In this document: positions 1 through 10,400 of the stretch, piece by piece | How positions within the stretch are numbered: position 1 is the first letter of the stretch | How the letters are laid out: every line of letters begins with the position of its first letter | Assembly (NCBI RefSeq): GCF_039536325.1 | Contig: NZ_BAAAYO010000010.1 | Span: 1-64,000, forward strand | Reading direction: 5' to 3' | Length of the DNA: 64,000 bases | Source: Paenibacillus_AB hodogayensis | GTDB lineage: Bacteria > Bacillota > Bacilli > Paenibacillales > NBRC-103111 | Notes under the pieces: generated by a model | The model's database searches: none | Told to the model about the DNA's origin: nothing | The model's input: the letters and a program-made list of their open reading frames with translations, nothing else | Made by a program: the position numbers and the translations under genes

Positions 1-204
1 CTGTTCATCAGAGGCCTTGACTCCAGGGTGTATAAATTAAATATTTTTCCTTTGGTGCAGTATTCCGGTTTTCCTTGCCGCGTTTCGTTGTTGCTGGATT
101 CACAAGTAGACAACGTTTAATCCCTGGCCAACTAGTCTGTACTGCCCACGAAACTGTTGCCATCATAAGTCGGAACTCTAATTCCTATTTGTTTCATCTT
201 AAAA

Positions 205-221
205 GTTTCTATTATAGAAAC
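205..221. promoter_or_regulatory. 17-bp palindrome, candidate operator
   Basis: The sequence GTTTCTATTATAGAAAC reads the same on both strands, as 8-bp arms around one central base. It lies 69 bases before the start of the MFS exporter and contains a TATTAT/TATAGA segment that could be a -10 element. Perfect palindromes at this position are typical of MarR- or TetR-type repressor sites, but no cognate regulator gene is adjacent, so the role is inferred. Nothing else was recognised in bases 1-204. Confidence 0.4.
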
Positions 222-289
222 CCTTACTCTTTATTTGAACTTTTTTTATCACTCATTTAGTATCAGTCTTATAAATGGGGGGTGGAAAA

Positions 290-1471
290 ATGTCTTCAAA
301 TATCTATGTTGCACTGTTTTCCCTTGCGGTTAGTGCTTTTGCCATTGGAACGACAGAATTTGTAATTGTCGGTCTCCTGCAGGAAGTAGCCGCTGATCTC
401 GGGATAACCGTAACAAAAGCAGGAACGCTAATCTCGTGGTATGCAGTGGCAATTGCTATTGGCACACCAATTGTGGCGGTTCTTACCGGTAGATTTCCTA
501 AAAAGGGATACTTGGTGTTCCTCATGCTAGTGTTCACTGCCGGGAATGCCCTGTCCGCGATAGCTCCTTCTTATTTATTGCTGCTCTTGTCACGGATAAT
601 TACAGCCGTTGCGCATGGCGTGTTTTTTGCCGTTGCAGCGACAGTAGCTGCAGATATGGTCCCGGTTACGAAAAAAGGGACCGCTATCTCCATCATGTTC
701 ACTGGCTTAACCTTCGCTACCATTATGGGCGTTCCCCTTGGTACGTATATCGGACAGCAATTCGGCTGGCGGATGTCATTCGCCGTAGTGGCCGTATTGG
801 GACTGATTGCTCTGCTGGTCAATCTCATAGCGGTAAAAAAAATCCAGCGTTCGGAGCACTTGCCAACCTTGAGGGATGTAGGGAGCTTGATCGTCAACCC
901 CCGAATCATTGCGGCATTGGTAATGACGGTACTGGGTTTCGGCGGCACCTTTGCAATATTTACGTACATCTCTCCTATACTAGAAAAGGTCAGCGGGTAT
1001 TCCGCATCATCCATTTCAATGCTGCTTATGGTATACGGTATTGCCGTGGCCATCGGTAACATTGTAGGGGGGAAATTAGCAAACGGGCATCCTGTAAAGA
1101 CGCTGCGATTCGTATTTCTGTTTCAGGCCAGTGCCCTACTGCTGCAAATATGGCTTCTGCCCAGCAAGACGCTCAGCATTCTGTCACTCCTTTTGATGGG
1201 CTTGTTCGCGTTCATGATGTCATCAGGCGTACAGGCCTACATTCTAATGCTTGCTGAAAAGCTGGTACCCTCGGCTAAGGATGTCGCTTCTGCACTCAAT
1301 ATATCCGCTTTTAATATCGGGATTGCTGCTGGTACGGCATTGGGCGGGATTGCGGTAGACCATATGCATATTATGGACACTGCCTGGATCGGTGCAATTA
1401 TGGCTGGGTTCGCCTTTTTACTGGCCGCAGTAAACTACAAGCTGGATAAGAAACAAAATATAATTCGTTGA
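290..1471 (+). CDS. MFS transporter, DHA1/arabinose-efflux type
   Basis: This is a 393-residue integral membrane protein of the major facilitator superfamily, drug:H+ antiporter-1 branch, predicted to export small molecules with proton motive force. About twelve hydrophobic segments run through the protein. The first carries the TTEFVIVGLL signature typical of AraJ/YdhP/YtbD-like exporters, and a GRFPKKGYL loop follows the second segment in the position of MFS motif A. An ATG at 275 is in frame, but the GGGGGGTGG stretch just upstream of the ATG at 290 is a good ribosome-binding site, so 290 is preferred. The substrate cannot be told from sequence. The gene is followed after 12 bases by a UPF0303 gene and is probably co-transcribed with it. 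A palindrome at 205-221 may control the pair. Confidence 0.9.
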   Translation: MSSNIYVALFSLAVSAFAIGTTEFVIVGLLQEVAADLGITVTKAGTLISWYAVAIAIGTPIVAVLTGRFPKKGYLVFLMLVFTAGNALSAIAPSYLLLLLSRIITAVAHGVFFAVAATVAADMVPVTKKGTAISIMFTGLTFATIMGVPLGTYIGQQFGWRMSFAVVAVLGLIALLVNLIAVKKIQRSEHLPTLRDVGSLIVNPRIIAALVMTVLGFGGTFAIFTYISPILEKVSGYSASSISMLLMVYGIAVAIGNIVGGKLANGHPVKTLRFVFLFQASALLLQIWLLPSKTLSILSLLLMGLFAFMMSSGVQAYILMLAEKLVPSAKDVASALNISAFNIGIAAGTALGGIAVDHMHIMDTAWIGAIMAGFAFLLAAVNYKLDKKQNIIR

Positions 1472-1483
1472 GGAGAGAGAAAA

Positions 1484-1942
1484 ATGGATTTGAAAGCATT
1501 GGACCGCGAAGAGCAAGAATTGGAATTTACGACTTTTAGCCATCAAGACGCCCTTACGCTTGGAAACCGGATTGTGCAGTATGCCCAAGAAAAAAGTGTG
1601 GCTGTGGCCGTGCATATCGAACGTAACCGGGTTCCCGTGTTTACGCATCTGATGGATGGCACCTCGGAGGAGAACTACCTGTGGCTGTTTCGCAAAAAAC
1701 GGATCGTCGATCATTACAACCGGAGTTCAGCCTACATCGAGACGCGCTTTAACCAAAATGGAGCTACTCACGAAGAACACTCTTTGCTTCCCGCTGCAGA
1801 CTATCAGGCGATCGGCGGTTCTCTCCCCATCCGGGTCGAAAATGTTGGCGTGGTCGGGTCTGTTACAGTGGGAGGATTGACCGGCGAGTTGGATCATGCT
1901 TATGCAGTTGAGGGCATTCGCCTGTTTCTGAAAGGAAAATGA
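1484..1942 (+). CDS. UPF0303 / heme-degrading-domain (GlcG/HbpS-like) protein
   Basis: This is a 152-residue cytosolic protein with the full length and conserved blocks of the UPF0303 family (YBR137W-like, part of the GlcG/HbpS fold): a VAVAVHIERNR segment, the WLFRKKR block, and a C-terminal VGSVTVGGLTGELDH loop. The biochemical role of this family is not settled; some relatives bind heme or cofactor fragments. A GAGGAGAG ribosome-binding site precedes the ATG, and the gene starts 12 bases after the MFS exporter, so both are probably one transcript. A small hairpin (1971-1990) follows. An open frame continuing over the stop (1939-2139) shows no recognisable protein and is not called. Confidence 0.85.
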   Translation: MDLKALDREEQELEFTTFSHQDALTLGNRIVQYAQEKSVAVAVHIERNRVPVFTHLMDGTSEENYLWLFRKKRIVDHYNRSSAYIETRFNQNGATHEEHSLLPAADYQAIGGSLPIRVENVGVVGSVTVGGLTGELDHAYAVEGIRLFLKGK

Positions 1943-2037
1943 GTGGTCGAGGTAGGTCAAAAAAAGTACACTGGGTTTTAGAACACCCAGAAAATACATC
2001 CTGGGTTTATGGTGTTCAGATATTCGGATATTTAGAC

Positions 2038-2072
2038 GAGAGGGTTGGGCGTAATGCTCTGCCCTCTCTTAT
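2038..2072 (+). terminator. weak hairpin, possible terminator of the MFS/UPF0303 operon
   Basis: GAGAGGG at 2038-2044 pairs with CCCTCTC at 2062-2068. Only two T residues follow, so termination is uncertain. A smaller hairpin (CTGGGT/ACCCAG, 1971-1990) sits just downstream of the stop codon. Confidence 0.35.
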
Positions 2073-2160
2073 CCGTGCGTTTTCGGTTCAAGCATTTGTG
2101 AAGAATTTCGTAGCAACCGATGCGTCGAATAGCGCATGATTTGGAGGTATTTTCACACTC

Positions 2161-2335
2161 GTAGAGAATATCGGGGATAATTTCTGCATTATCACGTGAA
2201 TTGTGGATTTCCGACAAGCTCAAACCTTTTGAAGCGTATATACATCCGCCCACCATTGATGGATGGTTTGAAAAAGGCACATTGTATCGACAAAATAGGG
2301 AAGAATCAAAGGCAATAGCCGGTGAAGATCAATGA
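2161..2335 (+). pseudogene. unidentified coding remnant (C-terminal fragment)
   Basis: A plus-strand frame opens after a TAG at about 2161 and runs to TGA at 2333-2335. It lacks a start codon and ribosome-binding site, yet its composition looks protein-like, including segments such as SRELWISDKLKPFEAYIH and DGWFEKGTLYRQNREES. It is best read as the tail of a lost gene. I do not recognise the family. The remaining spacer to the IclR gene (2336-2558) shows no gene. Confidence 0.35.
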
Positions 2336-2558
2336 CTATTTTTAAAAAAATCTTTTCGTCCAATATTATTATCATTTGTAAGCAAATGAGGTGGTCCGAC
2401 AATAGGCCCAAGCTGTACAAATTCATTCCATACAAGCTAAGATGAAAGATGATTATAGCATGATAAAATCAAAAAAATCTCCATGTTGCAAGCCAAGATA
2501 ACTGTACTGATGTTCTGTTCCTGAAGGCTGGATTAATAACATGCTTAGAGGTGAAGCA

Positions 2559-3293
2559 ATGGATCAATATGAGGTTGCAACCCTAAAAAAAGGATTGCTA
2601 ATTCTTGCCGAGTTGCAGCAAGGGGAACCCATGAGATTGACTGAGATTATGCACCGCTTTAACCTGAACAAATCAACAACCTTTCGTCTGCTGTATACGT
2701 TGGAAACGACAGGTTTTATTCAAAAAGAAGGTCATACTTACAAAGCCTCAGAAATAAGGGAACAATATTCTTCGTCTGTTACCATCAGACTGAATTTGCT
2801 AGTAGTTCCTCCCCTGCACCAATTAGCGCAGGAAATTGGCGAAACTGCCTATATAGGTGTTTTGCACGGAATGAAGGTCATGACGGTTCAGGTAGTGGAG
2901 GGGAATCATGCCGTACGTAGCCATTCCCGTGTAGGTGATTCTGCTTATGCCCATCTGAGTGCCTTTGGGAAAGTTATCCTGGCGCACCTGAGTGATGAAC
3001 AGCTGAATGAAATGCTTACGCACCTTACCCGGCACAAAGCAACAAAACATACCTTTGACGACAACCACTTGTTAAGAGAGCATCTAAAAGTAATTCGCCA
3101 GCAGGGATACGCCATTGATGATCAAGAAACAGAAATAGGTTTACGCTGTATCGCTGCACCAATCTTTTATAACGGCAATGTAATCGCGGCGGTGGCCATT
3201 TCCGGCCCTGCTGCACGATTAAACCGGAAAAGAGATCGTGCTGTAAGTAAAAAATTGAGGGAATGCAGCGCTCAAATATCCGGTCTGATTTGA
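2559..3293 (+). CDS. IclR-family transcriptional regulator
   Basis: This is a 244-residue DNA-binding regulator. An N-terminal winged helix (roughly residues 5-65, with LTEIMHRFNLNKSTTFRLL as the helix-turn-helix) is followed by the IclR effector-binding domain. That domain shows the usual features: GETAYIGVLHG, then the SAYAHLSAFGKVILAHL block, and near the C-terminus the GLRCIAAPIF segment and AAVAISGPAARL. IclR proteins usually control catabolic operons and bind small organic acids or sugars. The start at 2559 is favoured over the ATG at 2541 because AGAGGTG lies at proper spacing before it. Length is normal. The downstream gene is a germination-permease remnant, not an obvious catabolic target, so its regulon is unknown. 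Confidence 0.9.
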   Translation: MDQYEVATLKKGLLILAELQQGEPMRLTEIMHRFNLNKSTTFRLLYTLETTGFIQKEGHTYKASEIREQYSSSVTIRLNLLVVPPLHQLAQEIGETAYIGVLHGMKVMTVQVVEGNHAVRSHSRVGDSAYAHLSAFGKVILAHLSDEQLNEMLTHLTRHKATKHTFDDNHLLREHLKVIRQQGYAIDDQETEIGLRCIAAPIFYNGNVIAAVAISGPAARLNRKRDRAVSKKLRECSAQISGLI

Positions 3294-3311
3294 GCCCGCT
3301 TATCTTTAATC

Positions 3312-3876
3312 TTGCGACAATATGCGGATTTTGTTCATTCCGCCTTATTCATGGCTACTCCATTTTGGTTGGTTGTCCTATTCATGGCGTTTGTTATGGT
3401 ATACGCGGTGTATGGAGGTCTCCATATCGTCGGACGTTGCAGTGAAATCATCGGACCTCTCATCATCTTTAACATAACATTGTTCAAGATCCTAACCATC
3501 GTTAATTATCGCCCAGAACGTATTCTTCCACTCTTACGAATCGAGGGCTTTATGTCGGTGTTAAAAGGTAGCACTTTAGTTTTTTCATCAAACTGTGCCT
3601 CTACTTGTTTATGACAAGTTACGGAGCGGCTCAGTTGTTTCATATCAGAAAATGGCAGTACTTGATTTGGATCGTAGGCATCTTGATCATAGCTGTCACT
3701 CTATTTCCAAGAAATGTAGACGAGTCTCAAATAAATTACCCCCTCAATTCTGGAGAAATATCGCCTTCCCCATTTTTCTATTCGGAATTCCACTATTGCT
3801 ATGGATGATCGGGCACTCGAAATCGAATGAAAAGATCCGACCAGTTGGAAGATCCGAAAAGTTAATATTGTCATGA
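3312..3876 (+). pseudogene. decayed GerAB-type spore germination permease
   Basis: Three frames read in series match the middle and end of GerAB-family endospore germination permeases (about 360 residues, around ten membrane spans). The first part has TPFWLVVLFMAFVMVYAV and a GRCSEIIGPLIIF segment. The second has KWQYLIWIVGILIIAVTLFP followed by RNVDE. The third ends with FPIFLFGIPLLLWMIGH. The joins fall at a run of six T (3580-3585) and a run of five C (3739-3743). About the first hundred residues are missing, because the frame begins right after the IclR gene. Homopolymer joins leave sequencing error open as an explanation for the frameshifts, but not for the missing N-terminus. Confidence 0.75.
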
Positions 3877-3952
3877 CAAGAACGAATGTCCGGCAAGCGG
3901 CCGGATTACCCGAAGGTACTCCGCAGCCGCCCGCCGGACTTTTGCTTAACGT

Positions 3953-4240
3953 TTATTTCTCAATCGCTCCAAGGGAGGTCAGCACTTGCAGCAGCATCGT
4001 CGCCGCTTGGCCGCGGCTTGCTTCGCCGAACGGCAGCAGCTCGCTGTCCGTCACGCCTTGCATCCATCCTTTACGAACGGAGGCGGCCACCGCTTCCTTC
4101 GCCCAAGCCGAGACTCTCTCCAAATCGGCAAAACGGTCCATTGGCTCCGGCCGGAAGCCGCAGGTTCGAACGAATCCCCTTGCAGGGCGGCAAACCGCTT
4201 GAACAGAACCGCCAGCGCTTTTCCTTGTCCTTGTGCGCGG
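3953..4240 (-). pseudogene. SLH-domain remnant
   Basis: On the minus strand the end of this stretch encodes a recognisable S-layer homology domain: RFADLERVSAWAKEAVAAS, then a GWMQG turn, then SRGQAATMLLQVLTSL before a stop. Immediately upstream, in another frame, ALAVLFKRFAALQG resembles the end of a preceding SLH repeat, so at least one frameshift separates the two. No start, signal peptide or anchored enzyme is present. It is probably the leftover 3-prime end of an SLH protein gene, lying just beyond an intact SLH protein. Confidence 0.6.
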
Positions 4241-4358
4241 TGCCATTATGGATATATGTTCTTGTCCTCCTACATCGGAATAAGTTGTATCGATTTCCCT
4301 CAATTTTTCATTGGAACTTTCACCCCAAAGCTGGCTTCCATGCTAGGCCTACTCATAA

Positions 4359-4394
4359 AGAATCTCCCTTTGGAATTAACCAAAGGGAGATTCT
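4359..4394 (-). terminator. hairpin terminator of the giant SLH phosphoesterase gene
   Basis: AGAATCTCCCTTTGG and its exact reverse complement (15 bp, 6-base loop) lie 10 bases after the stop of the minus-strand gene. On the minus strand the stem is followed by a short TTTATG tract. Confidence 0.7.
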
Positions 4395-4403
4395 GCAATA
4401 CGT

Positions 4404-7400
4404 TTACTTAATTGAGGCCTTAATAAAGTTAGTAAATATTGTAGCAACGCTTGCTCGATCAGCATTGGCCTTTGGTGCAAATGTGTTTTCACCTACACCA
4501 CTGATAATGCCATTGCCCTGGATCTGTGTTACGGCATCCTTCGCCCAACTGCTCACTGTACTTGCATCTGTAAAAGCTGGCCGGTTTGTGCTTGCTAGCT
4601 GGATTCCCTTATATTTTATATAGTTATTAATCATGACCGCCATCTGCTCACGAGTGATTTGTGCATCAGGGTCAAATCTTCCATTGCCTACCCCTGAAAC
4701 AATGTTCTTATCTGCTGCCCAAGCAGTTGCCTTGCCATACCAAGCATCCATGTCAACATCTTTAAATTCGGATGTCTTGTATCCGGACAGGTCCGCTCCC
4801 TCCATATTTGCAATTACCATGGCAAACATAGCTCTTGTCATTTCAATATTTGGCGCAAACTTACCATCGCTTACACCACTAAAGAGCCGGCGAGCTGTTA
4901 CAAAGTCTACTGCCTCTGCATACCACTGATTGCTTGCGACATCCTCAAAGTTTACTTTATTGTAGCCGATAACAAACTTTGAGAAGTGGCCGAGCGCCAT
5001 CTTTACTGTACTTGTTGCAGCATCAAATCTGCCCATTACATGTTTGAGATTTCCGTTAATATCCAAATAATAGACGACTATTGAGTTTGTATTTTCTCCT
5101 TCTTTTAATGTATAGGGAACTGTTACGGTTGCATAGCCGCCATCGAAGTTTGATATCTTATCGTTGCCGCTTGTTACCGTAAAGTCAAACACCGGTCTGT
5201 CCGCAACCATTTCTAGGATAGCCGCTGGCACGGAAAGTGTTCCCGGGTCTACAACACTTACTGAAACTTTTACATCATCCTTGGCTGCACCTGCAATCGT
5301 TGTTAGCACCTTATTGTCAAAGGTAATCGATGCGACCGGTGTAGCAATCGTAAGTGCTTCCGCCTTGCCTTCGGCTACTGCGCCTACAGATGCTCTTGGA
5401 ATAGTCAATTCAATTGTCTTCGCATCTGCCGGAGCTTCTACCTTGATTTCAACCGTACCGCTTGTGGCTTCCGCAAATGCAATGGCATCTGTTACCGCTT
5501 TTTCTGTAACTGTTGCAAAAGCTGCGGTGCCTGCATCAGTTTGTTTAATTTCCGATGGTACTGTTACCCGGTTTTCGTCCGATTTTGAAGGCTCTGGTTT
5601 TGAAGGCTCTGGGTTTGGAATAGTTGTTCCATTGTTATTGCCAGTACCACCACTACTGTTGTTGCCGTCGTTGCTGTCACCGCCGTGGTCTTCTCCGTTC
5701 GGTATGTTTTCAAACTCGGCCTTCAATGCAACCTGGCTAGCGGGCATCGTAAATGTAAACGGATTTGCTGTATAGCTTTCATTTGCAAGACCTGCCGCTG
5801 TCCATTTTACAAAGCGTTGTCCGTTAGGAACAATAGCCTTTACCGTAACTTGCTCGTTCTCCTTAATCTGTGCAGGACTGTCTACCGCAGCTCCACCTAC
5901 CGTAATTGTACCACCATCAACAGTAAGGGCAGATACTTTCCTATCCTCTACAAGTAAAGGGATGGTGTATTCACTGGAGTTCAAGTCTGCAAAGGTAATA
6001 ACGAGATCATATGTCCCCGGAACCAAATTACCATACTCCGGAAGTTTATTGATGTCGTCATGGGCAATTTCAAGCCGTTCCGGCGGCGCGCCATAGCCTG
6101 TGCTTGGGAACCAATAGCAGCCGGCGGCATCAAGAACCAGTGCATTGTCCTTCATGATCTTTACGCCTTTTACCGCTTTCCGCCAATTCTCAGGCTGAAT
6201 ACCCAAAGCGCCGCGTCCAAAGTCTACCGTTACCCAAATATGGGCTTCATCCCCCTTGTTGTAATAGGCACTCGTTGAAACAAGGCTTGGAGCAACACCG
6301 GAAATAGAACCGGAAAGCTTGAAGGTGACGTCTATCGTGTGCACGGCGGTAACATTCGTAAAGATATACTCGCCTGCCGCAGCAGCTGCAGCGTCTGCCA
6401 CTCCGTCAACTTTTACCGTGTCAATCTCGTAATATTGGTTTGGAGTGAATGTAAATTTCTGATTCTGTCCACGCTCGACCAAAACATATCCGTTTGGAGA
6501 AATCGTCCCGCCTGAACCTGAAGTTGCAATAATGGTTACGAAGCTATCTTCCTCTCCGCCGCCGATTTGAATAGTTCTAGGTACGGGTACGTTGTTCGTT
6601 GCATCCCAATCCCAAACGTTGGCAAAGTCCCAACCAAGTACCTCAAAAACTGTTTTTTGCGCAAAATCGGAAGCCGTTTTTCCGACAAAAGTAGCGGGAA
6701 TTCCTGTGGGTAGTCCACTTGTACTTAACTTATTACTGTCAAAATAGTTGACTTGATTTTGGTCGATGATCGGCCTGCTGCCAGACCAATAGCCTGCGAT
6801 TTTGCCAGGTGTTGTCCCGTATACGGCATTAATCACCGTGTTTCCATTTAGGGTTTGGAGCAGACTGCCTGAAGAACCGCCCATATCACCAACAAATGCA
6901 CCTACATATTGGGCTCCGACCGGCCCTGCAACCTTACCATTCACATAGTTATTCAAAATAACTTTTCCGGTTGTAGTATCTCGTTTGGTAAGAGGCGAAC
7001 CTGAGCTGTTCCAGTTCGTAGTTCCAATCAACCCTCCAACTGGACTTCCATAAACTTCTGCGGTTACGGAACTATTTTGCACCGTTCCCGCATGGAGCAA
7101 ACCTACAATACCGCCCGTATTCCCGGCACCGGTTACTTTTCCTTCCACAGAGCTGTTTTCAATCGTGCCAATGGAAGTTCCCGCGATAGAGCCTGTGATA
7201 TTGACGCCGGTAATATCTACATTCACTAATTTAACATTCGCCACTCGGCCGCCTGCGCCTATATAAGCAAAAAAGCCGGTGTTATTGTTGCTGCTTGAAA
7301 TTTTTAAATTTCGTATTGTATAACCTTTCCCGTTAAATGTCCCTATAAATGGAGTCTGAGTGGCGCCTCCACCGATTGCCGAAAAGGTCACATCGCTCAT

Positions 7401-10400
7401 ATCAATATCCGCCGACAATTCGTACTTTCCGTCAATCGGATAGGCGGTGGTGCCAAACCCTGCCGAAAATGCAACCAATTCGCTTGCTGTTCCGATTTTT
7501 ATGGCTGACGAGCCGCCGCCGGCAAGAGGTGTGACTTTAGCTGTGGCGGAGCTTGTTGCGACTCCATTGTAAAAACCGGTTCCTGTGGCAACGGTGCGCA
7601 AATACATACCTACATCCGCCGCTTTGATCGTATAATTCGATGATGTTTCTCCTGCAATGGCTGTCCACACCGTACCGTCCGCCGAGCGTTCCCATCTGAA
7701 AGAAGCGGTAGCGTTAGAAGGAGTAACGGCTGCACTCAAGGTTTGTCCTTCTTTAGCAATTCCTGTAACGGCAACATTCGTTATGGTCAACTCGTTGACG
7801 TCCTGCGGGACCTGAGGATAAGTCCATGTCGACAAATTAGGAGTCCGCGGTTTATTCGTGACAAGTGCGTTGGTATCCCCGCTTACCAATGTGCCATTGG
7901 AATCAAATCCTTTGCTCGTCACTCTGATTTCGGTCGGTGAAATCGAAATATTTGCAAATCCCGGTCCTATTGCTCTTACATCGACATAAGCCATTTTTGA
8001 AGCGTCCCTATTGTTGCTTACGAAATAAGGTCCGCGTCTGTCGTTATTTCCGGAATAGTTCGTAAGATAGGTTGTTCCGTTGCCATAAGTCTGTGGCTCA
8101 ATGTTTGCGCCATTCGCATACAGCTTTGTACGGACATAGAGATGGTCGTGTCCCGCAAGCACCACATCAACTCCCGCTTCATCGAAAGCGTTTGTCCAGG
8201 ATGCGACAGGGTCTGCCATACGATACCCAAAAAGAGATTTATGTATAATCGCAACACGCCATTTGGTCGGGTTTTGTTTGACGACCGACTTCATCCAATC
8301 CTGCTGCGCTTTGATTTGCGCGGCACTGTTCTGGTCCTGGTAATCCATCATCAAGAAAAGCGTGTCGCCATAAACAAAGTAGTAGTTGCTGGACTCGAAC
8401 TGCATTTTGTCCATACCCGCTACCATTCTTTGCGTCCCGTCGCCGCCGCCGTAAAAGGATGCGCCATTTTTAGGCGGATTGTAGCGTCCTAAAAGATTTT
8501 GCAACGCGGGGTCCACCGGGGCCCAGCTGTTGTTAGGCGCCCAGCTATTGCCTGCGCCGTCGTACTCATGATTTCCTGTCCCCATGTACAGTGGCATACG
8601 CGCAAACGTATTCGCATTGGACTCAAAAAAACCGTCCCATTCCGAGGTATCGAAACCATAAGTGACCTGGTCGCCCGAGCTGACAATAAACGAGGCATTC
8701 GGGAAATCATCAAATGCTTGATTAAGAGCTTTAGCATTGTGACCATCATTATTGTTACGAGCTGCATGTACGTCAGTAACCCAGTTGAAATTAAATGTAT
8801 CGAGATTGCTGGCAGGAGCTGTAAAGCTGGCCGGTGATGCAACGCTTGTAACATTCGTTTCACCGTCGCCAACGGAATATACATATTCCGTTCCAGGCTC
8901 AAGTACGGCCGTTTCCGCCTTATGGCTTTGTATAGGCGCAACAGAGTACGCAGTCCCTGCGCTATTATAGTTAGCTTTTGAGATGGCGCTTGAAAGGTCT
9001 ACCGTTTTATTCGTTCCCACAACAACATCTGTAAATTTTCCGCCATTGCTTTCAAAGTCTGATTTTTTAGCGTAATACAGTTGCGTTGTCTTCGTTGTTA
9101 TTGGCGTTACCCAGTTAAAGCGTGCAATATACTTGCCTGTTTCTTGCTTAAACGAGTCGAACAAGAAGGTTACGGAGGTAGGCGCATTGCCGCCGCCTGT
9201 CGGCTGGGTTATCTTATTCCCTGATTTGGTAATGGTGAATGTATCGATGACTTGGAAAGGATTCTCAGAGCCAGTAGCTTTATAGTACGCTTTATAGATT
9301 ATCGCATTGCTCGTAACCTCCACCTTGCTGTACACACCTGGCGAATAGATGGCCCCTCCGCCCGAACCCGCTTTGTTGATGCGAAGGTCATAAAAGAAAT
9401 CGTTCCAGGATGTGTCGCGGCTGGGGTCCAAACTGTAGCCATAATTGTAAACCGATCCGCCTATGACATAGGTAGGAGCTTCGCCGAGTTTTGCTTTTTC
9501 AAAGCTTCCTGTACCCGACGCAGTAGAAGTTGTCTTTAAAGTGGTTCTAGCATAAGCATGCTCATGACCATTAAATACCAAATCTACGCCTGCATCGGTA
9601 AGTTTTTTACCCGTTACATTGTCGATTTGATAGTGACTTGAACCTGGGTCATAAGGGGGGACATGAAGGTAAACGATTTTCCATTTCTTAGCGGTCGTTG
9701 AAGTCTCATCAGCCAAAAATTGCCACTGAATAGCGTTGTCAGCGGAAGAAGCAAAGGAATTAAGAGAAATAAACAAGGCGTCCCCATATTCAAAGGAATA
9801 CACGGTTCCTTCAGCAACTGAAGACAGTCCGCTTGGTTTCCGTAAAGATTTATGGTTAAATCTTGCTTTATACTGTACAAAATCTCTGTCATAGGATGCG
9901 CCGTCATGGTTACCCGGGGTTGCCATGATGGGTAGCGTATCTAAAAGATTTTGAGCTGCATCAAAGAAATACTGCCATTGGTCGGAAACATTCCCATCCT
10001 CTACTACGTCACCCATATGAAGAAGAAACGCAGCATCCGGTTCATTTGCCTTAATATAGTCGTATAACTTGGCTGTATTGTCAAACGCGCTTACAGATGT
10101 CCCCTGTGTATCAGGGGTGATCACAAAAGAAAACGGCTTCTTGCCGTCAGGATCGACAGGAGAGGTAAAGCTAGCTATAGCGCTATATCCGCTACTTGCG
10201 TTGCCAACTTTATAATAATACTTTGTTTCAGGAGTAAGATCCTGAACAATAACGTTAAAGGAATGGATAGCTTTAAAGCCAGTCCGCCTATTCTCTGGAA
10301 AAATATCCGTGGCCTCTGGAGAAGTCATTGTTGCGCTTTTTATTACACCACCAACCAGGTCAGGTGATGTACCATAAATAATTTCTGAATTATTCACTGT

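Noticed and set aside
75..260. A small gene before the MFS exporter
   Set aside because: No ribosome-binding site and no recognisable motif; the interval holds the palindrome and promoter-like bases instead.
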